Origin: Pseudomonas serboccidentalis
GTDB lineage: Bacteria; Pseudomonadota; Gammaproteobacteria; Pseudomonadales; Pseudomonadaceae
DNA length: 64,000 nucleotides
Direction of reading: 5' to 3'
Assembly (NCBI RefSeq): GCF_028830055.1
Contig: NZ_CP101655.1
Span: forward strand, 4,831,857 to 4,895,856
Positions 48,215-61,238 of the stretch are shown here, piece by piece. Each line of letters starts with the position of its first letter. Position 1 is the stretch's first letter. Position numbers and translations under genes: made by a program. The notes beneath the pieces are model-generated. The model did not search any database. It was given only the letters and a program-made list of their open reading frames with translations, and was not told where the DNA came from.

Positions 48215-48923
48215 CGGCCGCACTCAGCACATAGCCCTTGCCCCACACTGTGCGCACTTCCCGCTCGGTGTAACCGATGGCCTTGAGTTTGCGGCGGATC
48301 TGGCTGATGTGCATGTCGAGGCTGCGGTCGTGGGCCGCGTAGCCCCGTTGCAGCACGTGCTGATAAAGGAAGGCCTTGCTCAGCACTTCCTCGTCATTGC
48401 GATTGAGGGTTTCCAGCAAGCGGTATTCGCTGCGGGTCAGGCCGGCAGCCTGCTGGTTATAGAAGACGTCGCACTGTTCATCGTCGAAACGCAGCGCGCC
48501 GCTGATCGCGGGCGGCGCAATCGCTGCCGGGCTCCGATCCAGTGCCACCCGCCGCAGGATCGCCTCGATCCGCACATGCAGTTCGGCCATGCTGAACGGC
48601 TTGGGCAGGTAATCGTCGGCCCCCAGGCGGAAGCCGCTGATGCGGTCCGCCTCGGCGCCCAGGGCCGACATCAGCAGCACCGGCGTCGAATGGCTCTGGC
48701 GTAATTGGGTCAGCACCTTCAGGCCATCGAGCCCCGGCAACAGAATGTCCATCAGCACCACGTCGAACGGCTGGTGGCGGGCGATGTTCAGACCGTCCTG
48801 CCCGTTCTGGCACCAGGTCACCGCAAAGCCGCTGCGGCCCAGATGCTCGTGAACGTAGGCGCCCAGGACCGGGTCGTCCTCGATGGCAAGAATGCGTGGC
48901 GGGTCGGCGGAGACAAGCGTCAT
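48201..48923 (-). CDS. OmpR-family response regulator
   Basis: 240 aa. The receiver starts PPRILAIEDDPVLGAYV, with phospho-acceptor Asp in VVLMDILLPGLDG and Lys in YLPKPFSM. The C-terminal winged helix ends DRSLDMHISQIRRKLKAIGYTEREVRTVWGKGYVLS. The start at 48923 gives a normal N-terminus. The kinase gene begins before this one ends. Target genes are unknown; the intergenic region to gacS (217 bp) may hold its own site. Confidence 0.93.
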   Translation of the reverse strand: MTLVSADPPRILAIEDDPVLGAYVHEHLGRSGFAVTWCQNGQDGLNIARHQPFDVVLMDILLPGLDGLKVLTQLRQSHSTPVLLMSALGAEADRISGFRLGADDYLPKPFSMAELHVRIEAILRRVALDRSPAAIAPPAISGALRFDDEQCDVFYNQQAAGLTRSEYRLLETLNRNDEEVLSKAFLYQHVLQRGYAAHDRSLDMHISQIRRKLKAIGYTEREVRTVWGKGYVLSAADESL

Positions 48924-49140
48924 GAGTATCTGCAAATAATTCTCAGTTGAGCGATTATTCAAGATTGCCCGCCATCGGGCAACCCAAGGTTGACCCGCCG
49001 GACAAACGCGCCCGCCGCCGCCGACCGATGCCGAGATGATTTTTCCGGAGATTGCCTGCCTGCAAATCGCTACACTGCGCCAATGTCGCGTGCCGGACGC
49101 ACGTGCGAGTCAACAGTTCAGCGGGATGCAGGAGATGGGT

Positions 49141-51894
<2,754 letters not shown>

Positions 51895-51979
51895 TCCACG
51901 GCAATGTCGCCCTCGCTGTCCCACGCTACAGTGAGGACGGGTCAACACTGACTCGTCACCCTGCGCCAAGGAGGAATGC

Positions 51980-52969
51980 ATGCGCACGATCGTTTTCAGC
52001 AGCCAGACCTACGACCGCGACAGTTTCCTCGCCGCCGACTGCCCGGCCGCTATCGAGCTGCACTTTCAGCCGGCCCGGCTCAGCCTCGATACGGCCGCTT
52101 TGGCCGAGCAGCACGAGGTGGTCTGCGCCTTCATCAACGATGACCTCAGTGCGCCGGTGCTGGAGCGCCTCGCCGCCGGCGGTACACAGCTGATCGCCCT
52201 GCGCTCGGCGGGCTACAACCATGTCGATCTGGTCGCGGCAAAACGCCTCGGGCTGGCCGTGGTGCGGGTCCCGGCCTACTCGCCGCATGCCGTGGCCGAA
52301 CATGCCGTGGCGCTGATTCTGGCGCTCAACCGGCGCCTGCACCGTGCCTACAACCGCACCCGCGAAGGTGATTTCAGCCTGCACGGCCTGACCGGTTTCG
52401 ATCTGGTGGGCAAGACCGTCGGCATCGTCGGCACCGGACAGATCGGCGCCACGTTCGCGAAAATCATGCACGGTTTCGGTTGTGAGTTGCTGGCCTGCGA
52501 CCCGTATCCAAACCCTGAGGTCGTGGCGTTGGGCGCGCGCTATCTGAGCCTGCCGGAGCTGCTCGCGCAGTCGCGGATCATCAGCCTGCACTGCCCGCTC
52601 AACGCGCAGAGCAAACACTTGATCAACCGTGAATCACTGGCGCTTCTGCAACCGGGGGCGATGCTGATCAACACCGGTCGCGGCGGTCTGGTGGACACGC
52701 CAGCGCTGATCGACGCCTTGAAGGACGGTCAACTGGGCTATCTGGGACTGGATGTCTATGAAGAAGAGGCGCAGCTGTTTTTCGAGGATCGCTCCGACCT
52801 GCCGTTGCAGGACGATGTGCTGGCGCGGTTGCTGACGTTCCCGAACGTGATCATCACCGCGCATCAGGCATTTCTGACCCATGAAGCCTTGGGCGCGATT
52901 GCCGCGACCACCCTGCACAACATCGCGACCTGGGCCGCAGGCGCGCCGCAGAACCAGGTCGAAGGTTGA
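51980..52969 (+). CDS. ldhA: D-lactate dehydrogenase (fermentative)
   Basis: 329 aa, NAD-dependent D-2-hydroxyacid dehydrogenase that reduces pyruvate to D-lactate. The Rossmann loop is VGIVGTGQIGATFAKIM; catalytic Arg is in LRSAGYNHVD, Glu in GLDVYEEE, and His in TAHQAFLTHEAL. AGGAGG lies 7 nt before the ATG. This order after gacS matches what I recall of P. aeruginosa (PA0927). Confidence 0.95.
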   Translation: MRTIVFSSQTYDRDSFLAADCPAAIELHFQPARLSLDTAALAEQHEVVCAFINDDLSAPVLERLAAGGTQLIALRSAGYNHVDLVAAKRLGLAVVRVPAYSPHAVAEHAVALILALNRRLHRAYNRTREGDFSLHGLTGFDLVGKTVGIVGTGQIGATFAKIMHGFGCELLACDPYPNPEVVALGARYLSLPELLAQSRIISLHCPLNAQSKHLINRESLALLQPGAMLINTGRGGLVDTPALIDALKDGQLGYLGLDVYEEEAQLFFEDRSDLPLQDDVLARLLTFPNVIITAHQAFLTHEALGAIAATTLHNIATWAAGAPQNQVEG

Positions 52970-52981
52970 AGAATTGCCGGT

Positions 52982-53419
52982 TTACTTCGGCGACAACGAA
53001 GACGCCAGGATCAGCAACGCCAGCCAGCCAAAACCGAAAAAGCGCTGCTTCATCGAGTGACCATTACGCAGCAGGAACCAGACGAAGACCATCGGCAACA
53101 GAAACACCATGATCTTCAACCAGCCTTCCACCGGACGCGAGCCGTCGGCGTTGGGCTGAAGTTGAGGGGCTGGCGCGGCTTGCCGACGGCGGCGACCGAC
53201 CGCGGCCGGTGACACTCTCGGCGCCGGTTCGGCAGCCGGTGGCGGGACAAAAGCCTCGGGCACGGATTTGTTACGCGGCAGGCTGCCGAACGAAATCGTT
53301 GTAGCTGCTGGCGCCGGGCTGTGCTCGTGCTGCTGCGCCATCGGAGCACCACAATGAATGCACGCCTTGACTTCCGAGCTGATGCTCCGCTTGCATTCAT
53401 AACATTCAATCAGCGCCAT
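52982..53419 (-). CDS. Zinc-ribbon membrane protein
   Basis: 145 aa. The N-terminus has a zinc ribbon (CYECKRSISSEVKACIHCG, two CxxC knuckles). A Pro/Ala-rich disordered middle follows, then two C-terminal hydrophobic segments (MVFLLPMVFVWFLLRN and GWLALLILASSL). It is a single gene, convergent with ldhA. A role as a small membrane-bound regulator is possible but not shown. Confidence 0.85.
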   Translation of the reverse strand: MALIECYECKRSISSEVKACIHCGAPMAQQHEHSPAPAATTISFGSLPRNKSVPEAFVPPPAAEPAPRVSPAAVGRRRRQAAPAPQLQPNADGSRPVEGWLKIMVFLLPMVFVWFLLRNGHSMKQRFFGFGWLALLILASSLSPK

Positions 53420-53552
53420 GTTCCGTTCCCTCAGAGTGAAGGGCGGCAGTTTGCCATGAGCGCCGGCCGATTTGAACCGGATCGAAGGTCGCACGCGTAC
53501 GCCATCCTGCAATCAAGCCCGTGCTAGCATGTCGCGCATATTTGGAGGACCC

Positions 53553-53987
53553 ATGGTCGAACACGATTTCCGCTACACCCTGATGAACCCGCAACACACC
53601 CTCACCGAATGCCGCGCCCTCGTACCGGGCCGCTATCAGGTCACCGGCAATGGTGGCTCGATTCGCAACGGTGACGTCCTGTTGGTCACCCTCAAAGGCA
53701 GCAAGGACTTGTCCATGCGCCTGACCGTCGACACCGTGCGCCACCTGATCAATCCGCCAGGCCAATGGACCGCGATGACCACCGGCCCGGTATTCGGCGA
53801 ACTGGCGATCCACACCTGGCAGGTCAACTGCGACAGCTGCGCCAAAGAGCTGAACTTCGAGTTCGCGGTCGATGCCAAGCTGGGCAAGACCGCCGAGAAA
53901 CCGGCCGCCACGGCGCGCATCGCCGAGCTGGGCTGGAAAGCCGTCGGCGACAAGCACCTGTGCCCGAAATGCCAGGAGCCTGCGTGA
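53553..53987 (+). CDS. Hypothetical protein with a CxxC pair
   Basis: 144 aa from the ATG at 53553 (GGAGG 6 nt upstream). The middle resembles a small beta-rich domain. Two knuckles, CDSC and CPKC, near 95-98 and 137-140 could bind zinc. No family recognised. The stop overlaps the next gene by 1 nt (TGATG), so the two proteins are made together. Confidence 0.75.
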   Translation: MVEHDFRYTLMNPQHTLTECRALVPGRYQVTGNGGSIRNGDVLLVTLKGSKDLSMRLTVDTVRHLINPPGQWTAMTTGPVFGELAIHTWQVNCDSCAKELNFEFAVDAKLGKTAEKPAATARIAELGWKAVGDKHLCPKCQEPA

Positions 53988-54391
53988 TGAAACGCCTTGC
54001 CCTGCCACTGTTGGTCGGTGCCGCTCTGGTGGGCTGCGCCGCAGAGCCTGTGCAATTGCAGCAGAACCGCAGCTACATTCTGGAATGGATCGGCGAGCGG
54101 CCATTGATGGATTACAGCCACCTGACCGTGACCCTCGGCGACGATGGTCGCGCTTACGGCAATGGCGGCTGCAACCACTGGTTCGCGCCGTACACCCTCG
54201 AGGGCGACAAGCTGAGCTTCGGCCCGATCGGCAAGACCCGCAAGCTCTGCGCACCGGCGCTGATGGAGCAGGAACAACGCTTCCTGCAGGCGCTGCAAGG
54301 TGTCGAACGCTGGGACATCTCGCCGATCGAGCAGATGCGTTTCTGGCCGGCTGAAGGCAAGCCGCTGCGCTGGTGGCTGGAAGAGGGCTGA
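53987..54391 (+). CDS. META-domain lipoprotein
   Basis: 134 aa. The lipobox LVGCAAEP (Cys about residue 18) marks an outer- or inner-membrane lipoprotein. The rest is a META/HslJ-like domain: LTVTLGDDGRAYGNGGCNHWFAPYTLEGDKLSFGPIGKTRKLCAPALMEQEQRFLQAL, including the GCNHW segment typical of the fold. HslJ is a heat-induced protein of unknown action. Coupled to the gene upstream. Confidence 0.85.
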   Translation: MKRLALPLLVGAALVGCAAEPVQLQQNRSYILEWIGERPLMDYSHLTVTLGDDGRAYGNGGCNHWFAPYTLEGDKLSFGPIGKTRKLCAPALMEQEQRFLQALQGVERWDISPIEQMRFWPAEGKPLRWWLEEG

Positions 54392-54402
54392 TCGTTCAGC
54401 CG

Positions 54403-54483
54403 CAAAAAAGATCGCCGCCTCCGGCAGCTCCTGAAAGGTTATGTGTACACCTGTAGAAGCTGCCGAAGGCTGCGATCTTTTTT
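54403..54483. repeat. REP pair, family A, partly decayed
   Basis: Arms aaaaagatcgccgcctccgg and its near-complement with several mismatches. It lies between convergent genes. Confidence 0.8.
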
Positions 54484-54493
54484 CATCCTCGAC

Positions 54494-54961
54494 TCACTTT
54501 GTAGCCTGCAACGCCTCCAGCTTCGCCATCACCCCCGCCGCCGTCTGCTCGCCCATCAACTGTTCGCGCACCTTGCCCTTGTTGTCGATGATGTAGGTCA
54601 CCGGCAAGGCCTCACTGCGCGGCAGGTCGAACAGGTCGGCCGGATCCTGCGCCAGCACGGTGAATTTGATGCCCAGTTTCTCGCTGGCAGATTTCAGATC
54701 CTCGCCTTGCACGTTGTCGAAGTTGACCCCGAACACACCGATGTTCTTGCCTTTCAACTCGTCCGCCAGATGATTGAGTTCTGGAATTTCCGTGCGGCAC
54801 GGGCCGCACCATTCGGCCCAGTAATTGAGCACTACCCACTGTTTGTCCAGGCGCTCGGACGCGACTTTCTGACCGTTCTGGTCAATGCCGTAGTCGTTCC
54901 CGCAGCCCCCCAGCATCAACGCCCCGATTATCGTCAATGCCGCTGCCAATCGCCGTGTCAT
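54494..54961 (-). CDS. TlpA-like thioredoxin-fold lipoprotein
   Basis: 155 aa. The lipobox LGGCGN follows an N-terminal hydrophobic signal. The redox site WCGPC (YWAEWCGPCRTEIPELNHLA) and cis-Pro (ALPVTYII) are intact. It would act as a membrane-anchored periplasmic thiol reductase. The start at 54961 has AGGGAA upstream. Confidence 0.93.
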   Translation of the reverse strand: MTRRLAAALTIIGALMLGGCGNDYGIDQNGQKVASERLDKQWVVLNYWAEWCGPCRTEIPELNHLADELKGKNIGVFGVNFDNVQGEDLKSASEKLGIKFTVLAQDPADLFDLPRSEALPVTYIIDNKGKVREQLMGEQTAAGVMAKLEALQATK

Positions 54962-55075
54962 GTCATGTTCCCTGGTCATAAATTGAATGCGCCTGCGACC
55001 CATCGCCTCTGAAGGTTCTGGATTGCGCGCTGCACAGTTAGAATAGCCGCCACTTTACGCCAGAAGCGACCCGCC

Positions 55076-56022
<947 letters not shown>

Positions 56023-56024
56023 GG

Positions 56025-56450
56025 GTGGCGAAGAAGCCGAAAGTCCTGCCCTCCGTCGAGTGGCTCGAACCCCGCGTCAAGGCGATGCGGATCATCAGCC
56101 TGCTGTGCTTCTTCGGCCTCGCCGGGCTGCTCGCCGCTTACTACCTGGTGTTCGCCGACCTGCACGGCGCCCGACCGTGGGTGATTCTGCTGGTCGAGCT
56201 GATCCCGTGGATCGTCCTCGCGCCAGCGATGATCATGGGCAGCGCCCGCGGGCACTCGTGGATGTGCTTTGTGGTGAACCTGTATTTCATCAAGGGCGCA
56301 CTGGCAGCCTATGACCCGAGCCGGCAGCTGTTTGGCGTATTGGAGATGGTCGCGAGCCTGGCGCTGTTCTGCTCGGCGCTGCTGTATGTGCGGTGGCGGT
56401 ATCAGTTGAATCGCAAGCTGGCGGGTGAAGGCGAAGTCTCCGTCGCCTGA
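56025..56450 (+). CDS. DUF2069 membrane protein
   Basis: 141 aa, GTG start 2 bp after wrbA. Four hydrophobic segments (MRIISLLCFFGLAGLLAAYYL, VILLVELIPWIVLAPAMI, MCFVVNLYFIKGAL, VASLALFCSALLYV) fit the DUF2069/YbjO-like family. Function unknown; position in an operon with arsC and wrbA suggests stress response, without proof. Confidence 0.88.
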   Translation: MAKKPKVLPSVEWLEPRVKAMRIISLLCFFGLAGLLAAYYLVFADLHGARPWVILLVELIPWIVLAPAMIMGSARGHSWMCFVVNLYFIKGALAAYDPSRQLFGVLEMVASLALFCSALLYVRWRYQLNRKLAGEGEVSVA

Positions 56451-56453
56451 TAG

Positions 56454-56531
56454 AAAAAGATCGCAGCCTTCGGTGTGCCTACAGTTGGAATGCGTTCCCT
56501 GTAGGAACTGCCGAAAAGGCTGCGATCTTTT
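56454..56531. repeat. REP pair, family A, decayed
   Basis: Arms aaaagatcgcagccttcggt and its near-complement with deletions. It lies between convergent genes. Confidence 0.8.
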
Positions 56532-56537
56532 AGCTAT

Positions 56538-57212
56538 TCAATGATTGACGGTGTAAGCCAGCATCATCGAAATCTGGCTCATCGGCCGCCCGCCGCTCTG
56601 TTCATGCCACTGGTTGAACGCATTCTGCACAATCGCCAGATCACGCAAACTGGTCGGTGCCTTATCGACGATCTTCTGTGCATTCAGCGCCGCGACCACG
56701 TCATAGCTCGGCACGAACGTGTCCTTGCCGACCATGCGCAGAAAGCGTGGCGCCGATAGACCGCCCAACTGATGCCCGTGCTTTTTCAGGTAGGTCCACA
56801 GACCGACGATGTCAGTCACCGGCCAGTCGGCGATCAGCGCGCCGAAACTGCCCTTCTCTTTCTCGACATCGAGGATGAACTGCGCATTGCGCGGCACGCT
56901 CTTGAGCTTGCCCAGGTGCCGGATGATCCGCGCGTCCTGCATCAGGCGTTCAAGGTGTTCGGCGCTCATCAGCACGACTTTTTCCGGGTCGAACTTGAAG
57001 AACACTTCTTCGAAGGCCGGCCACTTGGCGTCCACCAGACTGTGCTTGAGCCCGGCGCGGAAGACGCGCAGGGCCATGGTCGAGAGGTAACGATCGTCGC
57101 TGATCTTGCGCAATTGTGCCGGGGTCTTGGGAACGGGCAGATGGGCTTCCAGTTCAGCCGCCGAACCGAAGCGGTTCAGACAGTATTCGTGCAGCCACTT
57201 GTAATCGCGCAT
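56538..57212 (-). CDS. DNA-3-methyladenine glycosylase I family protein
   Basis: 224 aa. It fits the TagI (AdGly) superfamily: an N-terminal segment around residue 30 with the KISDDRYLSTMALRVFRAGLKHSLVDAKWPAFEEVFFKFDP motif, and a helical core (ARIIRHLGKLKSVPRNAQFIL, GGLSAPRFLRMVGKDTFVPSYDVV). The four zinc-binding residues of E. coli Tag are not all obvious, so the base it removes is uncertain. Isolated gene between REP elements. Confidence 0.85.
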   Translation of the reverse strand: MRDYKWLHEYCLNRFGSAAELEAHLPVPKTPAQLRKISDDRYLSTMALRVFRAGLKHSLVDAKWPAFEEVFFKFDPEKVVLMSAEHLERLMQDARIIRHLGKLKSVPRNAQFILDVEKEKGSFGALIADWPVTDIVGLWTYLKKHGHQLGGLSAPRFLRMVGKDTFVPSYDVVAALNAQKIVDKAPTSLRDLAIVQNAFNQWHEQSGGRPMSQISMMLAYTVNH

Positions 57213-57245
57213 GCCCTCTCCCGGGAATTGAAACGAAGAAACTAT

Positions 57246-57337
57246 TGTAGGAGTGAGCCTGCTCGCGATTGCGGTGTGTCATCCAACAATGATGCTGATA
57301 GACACACCGCAATCGCGAGCAGGCTCACTCCTACAGG
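57246..57337. repeat. REP pair, family B, forming a long hairpin
   Basis: Arms tgtaggagtgagcctgctcg and complement, extending through gcggtgtgtc/gacacaccgc, with a loop of about 21 nt. It resembles 19975-20064. Confidence 0.9.
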
Positions 57338-57343
57338 TGGTGA

Positions 57344-58168
57344 TTAGAGGTTTACGACGTTAACGAAGCGCGAAGCCGCCGTCTCGTCGATCTTCAGGCT
57401 GGTGAAATCGAACAGGTTGCGGTCGGCCAGTTGTGACGGCACCACGTTCTGCAGGCTGCGGAAGATGCTTTCGGTACGCCCCGGGGTCTTGCGCTCCCAG
57501 TCCTGAAGCATTTCCTTGACCACCTGACGCTGCAGGTTTTCCTGCGAACCGCAGAGGTTGCACGGGATGATCGGGAATTCCCTGAAGTCCGAGTAGGCCT
57601 GGATGTCTTTCTCGTTGCAGTAGGCCAACGGGCGGATCACCACGTTGCGCCCATCATCGGCGCGCAGCTTCGGCGGCATCGCCTTGAGCGTACCGTTGAA
57701 GAACATGTTGAGGAAGAACGTCTCGACGATGTCGTCGCGGTGATGACCGAGAGCCATTTTGGTCGCGCCGATTTCGTCGGCGAAGGTGTACAGCGTGCCG
57801 CGACGCAGGCGCGAGCACAGCGAGCAGGTGGTCTTGCCTTCCGGCACCAGCTCTTTGACCACCGAGTAGGTGTCCTTTTCGACGATGTGGTACTCGACGC
57901 CCAGCTCTTTGAGGTAGGCCGGCAGCACGTGCTCGGGGAAGCCTGGCTGCTTCTGGTCCATGTTCACGGCGACGATCTCGAACTTGATCGGTGCAACCTT
58001 CTGCAGGTGCATCAGCACGTCGAGCATGGTGTAGCTGTCCTTGCCCCCGGACAGGCAGACCATGACCTTGTCGCCGTCTTCAATCATGTTGAAATCGGCG
58101 ACCGCTTCGCCGGCCAGGCGGCGCAGGCGCTTTTGCAGTTTGTTCTGGTTGACCGTAAGAGTGCCCAT
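57344..58168 (-). CDS. ttcA: tRNA 2-thiocytidine synthetase
   Basis: 274 aa. It makes s2C32 in tRNA using an Fe-S cluster. The PP-loop [13 protein letters not shown] is intact, the CxxC pairs are [10 protein letters not shown] and [11 protein letters not shown]. The [13 protein letters not shown] block is typical. Downstream, on the opposite side, lies the REP hairpin. Confidence 0.95.
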   Translation of the reverse strand: MGTLTVNQNKLQKRLRRLAGEAVADFNMIEDGDKVMVCLSGGKDSYTMLDVLMHLQKVAPIKFEIVAVNMDQKQPGFPEHVLPAYLKELGVEYHIVEKDTYSVVKELVPEGKTTCSLCSRLRRGTLYTFADEIGATKMALGHHRDDIVETFFLNMFFNGTLKAMPPKLRADDGRNVVIRPLAYCNEKDIQAYSDFREFPIIPCNLCGSQENLQRQVVKEMLQDWERKTPGRTESIFRSLQNVVPSQLADRNLFDFTSLKIDETAASRFVNVVNL

Positions 58169-58269
58169 GACGCGAAATCCGTGAGGTGTGACGAAAGGTC
58201 GGCATTTTACGCAAAAACCTGGCGTGGGCGAAGCATACCGAACGGTCGCATTCTGAAATGCATATTCAT

Positions 58270-58351
58270 GTAGGAGCTGCCGAAGGCTGCGATCTTTTGA
58301 TTGTGATTTTTTAAAACAAGATCAAAAGATCGCAGCCTTCGGCAGCCTACA
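58270..58351. repeat. REP pair, family A, outward orientation
   Basis: Arms tgtaggagctgccgaaggct and complement around an AT-rich loop. It lies upstream of ttcA and of the Yip1 gene, an unusual position between divergent genes. The rest of the 394-bp gap holds the start regions of both genes; TATACT at 58453-58458 may be a -10 box for the Yip1 gene. Confidence 0.85.
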
Positions 58352-58562
58352 GGATCGGAAGTCCGATCACTCAAGACTGTACGGCGATTAAGTCTTGTGT
58401 TTACAGCGCGATTTGCTCTAAGCCCCTATCACCTGTGTGGTCTAGCCCTTTCTATACTGCGACATAAGGTCGCACACATCTGAAGACCTGTATTTGCTCG
58501 GCCACCTTGGCCCGTAGGCGCTCCGTTGGGGGGCGATGGCAATAACAAGAGGAGTGACTGGC

Positions 58563-59165
58563 ATGATCCATCACGTAGTGGGACTTTTTACCCACCCCGA
58601 TCAGGAATGGAAGGAAATCCGTGGCGACCAAGAGGAAAGCATCAGCCACATGTACCTGACGCACACGCTGATCCTGGCGGCTATTCCGGCCGTTTCGGCA
58701 TTTATCGGCACCACGCAGGTCGGCTGGGTGATCGGCAACCGCGCACCGGTGATGCTGACCTTTGAAAGCGCACTGTGGATGACCGTGATGTCGTACCTGG
58801 CGATGCTCGGCGGGGTCGCGGTCATGGGCGCCTTCGTGCACTGGATGGCGCGCACCTATGACGCCAACCCGAGCCTGGCCCGTTGCGTGGCGTTCGCCAC
58901 CTACACCGCGACGCCGTTGTTCGTCGGCGGGCTGGCAGCGCTGTATCCGCACATGTGGCTGGGGATGATCGTCGGCACGGCGGCCATCTGCTACACGGTG
59001 TATCTGCTGTACGTGGGGCTGCCGACGTTCATGAACATTCCGTCGGACGAAGGTTTTCTGTTTTCCAGCTCAGTGCTCGCGGTCGGTCTGGTGGTGCTGG
59101 TGGCCATCATGGCGTTCACCGTGATTGTCTGGGGCCTCGGCGTGGGGCCGGTGTATACCAACTGA
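58563..59165 (+). CDS. Yip1 family membrane protein
   Basis: 200 aa from the ATG at 58563 (GAGGAG 8 nt upstream). Five hydrophobic segments, with a short cytoplasmic N-terminus (MIHHVVGLFTHPDQEWKEIR) that is the usual start of bacterial Yip1 proteins. Function is unknown in bacteria. It ends at a terminator and lies alone. Confidence 0.9.
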   Translation: MIHHVVGLFTHPDQEWKEIRGDQEESISHMYLTHTLILAAIPAVSAFIGTTQVGWVIGNRAPVMLTFESALWMTVMSYLAMLGGVAVMGAFVHWMARTYDANPSLARCVAFATYTATPLFVGGLAALYPHMWLGMIVGTAAICYTVYLLYVGLPTFMNIPSDEGFLFSSSVLAVGLVVLVAIMAFTVIVWGLGVGPVYTN

Positions 59166-59203
59166 CATGATTCCCCCCCGAGAAAAACAAGATCTGCCAA
59201 CAC

Positions 59204-59224
59204 AGGCCGCCGCAAGGCGGCCTT
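59204..59224 (+). terminator. Rho-independent terminator
   Basis: AGGCCGCC-gcaa-GGCGGCCT with a T/C-rich tail. It follows the Yip1 gene. Confidence 0.75.
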
Positions 59225-59313
59225 CTCGTTTGGCGGATGACCATTCGGCAGGTCAGCGATTCGCAAGTCCGGGAGGTTGCGGCATACTCGACGTCTCTGG
59301 AGATCCATCAAGC

Positions 59314-59808
59314 ATGCCCGAGCAACTCAATACCCGCGTCGAAGACTGTTACCAACTCGCTGAAGCCTTTTTCAAACGTCATTTCCAACGCCCCGTCGTC
59401 AGCCTCAAGCTGCGCGGGCAAAAAGCCGGTGTCGCGCATCTGCACGAGAACCTGCTGCGCTTCAACCCGCAGCTGTACCGGGAAAACACCGAACACTTCC
59501 TCAAACAGACCGTGGCCCACGAAGTCGCGCACCTGATCGCCCATCAACTGTTCGGCGACCGCATCCAGCCGCACGGCGAGGAGTGGCAACTGATCATGCG
59601 CGGGGTCTATGAGCTGCCGCCGGATCGCTGCCACACCTACGCCATCAAACGCCGCAGCGTGACACGCTACATCTACAAATGCCCGTGCGCCGACAGTGAC
59701 TTTCCGTTTTCGGCGCAGCGCCACAGCCTGGTGCGCCAGGGGCGACGGTATTTGTGCCGCCGATGCCGCAATACCTTGGTGTTCAGTGGTGAGATGCGGG
59801 TGGAATAG
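59314..59808 (+). CDS. sprT: SprT-like zinc metalloprotease domain protein
   Basis: 164 aa from the ATG at 59314. HEVAHLIAHQLF contains the HExxH zinc site; the C-terminal part has a CxC/CxxC set (KCPCADSDF, CRRCRNT) forming a second zinc knuckle. The human relative SPRTN cleaves DNA-crosslinked proteins; the bacterial role is unclear. GGAG lies 11 nt upstream, a long gap. Confidence 0.92.
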   Translation: MPEQLNTRVEDCYQLAEAFFKRHFQRPVVSLKLRGQKAGVAHLHENLLRFNPQLYRENTEHFLKQTVAHEVAHLIAHQLFGDRIQPHGEEWQLIMRGVYELPPDRCHTYAIKRRSVTRYIYKCPCADSDFPFSAQRHSLVRQGRRYLCRRCRNTLVFSGEMRVE

Positions 59809-59828
59809 CCGGTTTTTGTGTGGCCCCG

Positions 59829-59914
59829 ACTGGCCCCATCGCGAGCAGGCTCACGCCTACAGGTGGAACGCATTTCAATTGCAGGAGTGGACCTGCTCGC
59901 GATGAGGCCCAGTC
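59829..59914. repeat. REP pair, family B
   Basis: Core arms atcgcgagcaggctcacgcc and its near-complement, extended by gactggcc/ggcccagtc. It lies between convergent genes. Confidence 0.85.
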
Positions 59915-59919
59915 AGACG

Positions 59920-61101
59920 CTAGAGAATCACCTTGCCTGCACGCAGTTGAGCAATCCGCTGCGCACTAAACCCCAACGCCGCCAACACCTCATCCGTATG
60001 CTGCCCCAACGCCGCGCCAACATGCCGCGGCGCCGGCAGCGCCTCGGAGAACTTCAACGGACAGGCGATCTGCGCCTGACTCGTACCGTTCCCGCGCGGC
60101 ACCTGTGTCACCAGCTCGCGCGCCTGCAACTGCGGATGCTGCACCGCCTCGCTCAGGTTCAATACCGGTTCGACACAGGCGTCGACCCCGGCGAACAATT
60201 CACACAGTTGGGCAAAGTCGTGTTTCTCGAATTCAACTTTCAACGCATCCTTCAATAACCTTTGCTGCTCGGGTTTCGGTGACAAGCCCTGCGCCGCCAG
60301 CTCCGGCCGGCCCAACGCCGTACACAATTGCTGCATGAACCCCGGCTCGAGACTGCCCACCGACAGCCAGCGCCCGTCGCGCGAACGGTAGTAGTCATAG
60401 AAGCTGCCGCCATTGAGCATCTGGTCTTCCCAGTGCGGCTCTTCACCACAGGCCAGGTAACCGGCACCGGCCATGGCGTTCAGACTGAACGCGCAATCGG
60501 TCATGCTCACGTCCAGGTGGGTGCCCTGCCCGGTCTGCTGACGGGCGATCACGGCCGCCAGCAGGCCGATGACCCCGTGCAGCGAACCGCCCGCCACATC
60601 CGCCACCTGCATACCCAGCGGCAGCGGACCGCTGTCGGCGCGGCCGGTGTAGCTGGCCAGCCCGGCCAGGGCGAGGTAGTTGATGTCATGCCCGGCGCGA
60701 TCCCTGTAAGGCCCGGTCTGACCGTACCCGGTGATCGACACGTAAATCAGCTTCGGATTGATCGCCTTCAGCGCCTCATACCCCAGGCCCAGACGCTCCA
60801 TCACACCGGGACGGAACTGCTCGAGGACGATGTCGTAATCGGTCAGCAGCTGCTTGACCACTTCCAGCGCCTCGGGTTGTTTCAGGTCCAGCGCCAGGCT
60901 GCGCTTGTTGCGGTTGAGGTAGGCGTGACTGGCCGATACTCCGCCATCATGCGGCGGCAATACCCGCAACAGATCCATGCGTGTCGGCGATTCGATGCGC
61001 AGCACCTCGGCGCCCATGTCCGCCAGCAATAGCGAGGCGAACGGCCCGGGCAGCAAGGTCGAGAAATCCAGAATCTTCAGTGAGGCCAGCGGCGCAGACA
61101 T
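59920..61101 (-). CDS. CaiB/BaiF family (class III) CoA-transferase
   Basis: 393 aa. Signature regions include LKILDFSTLLPGPFASLLLADMGAEVLRIE at the N-terminus, NRNKRSLALDLKQPEA, and YGQTGPYRDRAGHDINYLALAG, where the Asp in GHDINY is the catalytic residue. It moves CoA between carboxylic acids. AAGGAG lies 8 nt before the ATG at 61101. Substrate unknown; alpha-methylacyl-CoA racemases share this fold and cannot be excluded. Confidence 0.9.
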   Translation of the reverse strand: MSAPLASLKILDFSTLLPGPFASLLLADMGAEVLRIESPTRMDLLRVLPPHDGGVSASHAYLNRNKRSLALDLKQPEALEVVKQLLTDYDIVLEQFRPGVMERLGLGYEALKAINPKLIYVSITGYGQTGPYRDRAGHDINYLALAGLASYTGRADSGPLPLGMQVADVAGGSLHGVIGLLAAVIARQQTGQGTHLDVSMTDCAFSLNAMAGAGYLACGEEPHWEDQMLNGGSFYDYYRSRDGRWLSVGSLEPGFMQQLCTALGRPELAAQGLSPKPEQQRLLKDALKVEFEKHDFAQLCELFAGVDACVEPVLNLSEAVQHPQLQARELVTQVPRGNGTSQAQIACPLKFSEALPAPRHVGAALGQHTDEVLAALGFSAQRIAQLRAGKVIL

Positions 61102-61203
61102 GGGCGATCTCCTTGAGCGATGCACCCAGCCTAGGCAGCGATGCCGCGTACGGCAATCACCGGATGCATCAGCGGCAGTGACCGTAATGCTCAAATCGCA
61201 GGC

Positions 61204-61232
61204 AATAAAAAACCTGCCGAAGCAGGTTTTCT
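61204..61232 (-). terminator. Rho-independent terminator
   Basis: AAACCTGC-cgaa-GCAGGTTT. On the minus strand it follows dctA after the REP element; the T-run reads TTTTTTATTG on that strand. Confidence 0.7.
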
Positions 61233-61238
61233 ATTGCC

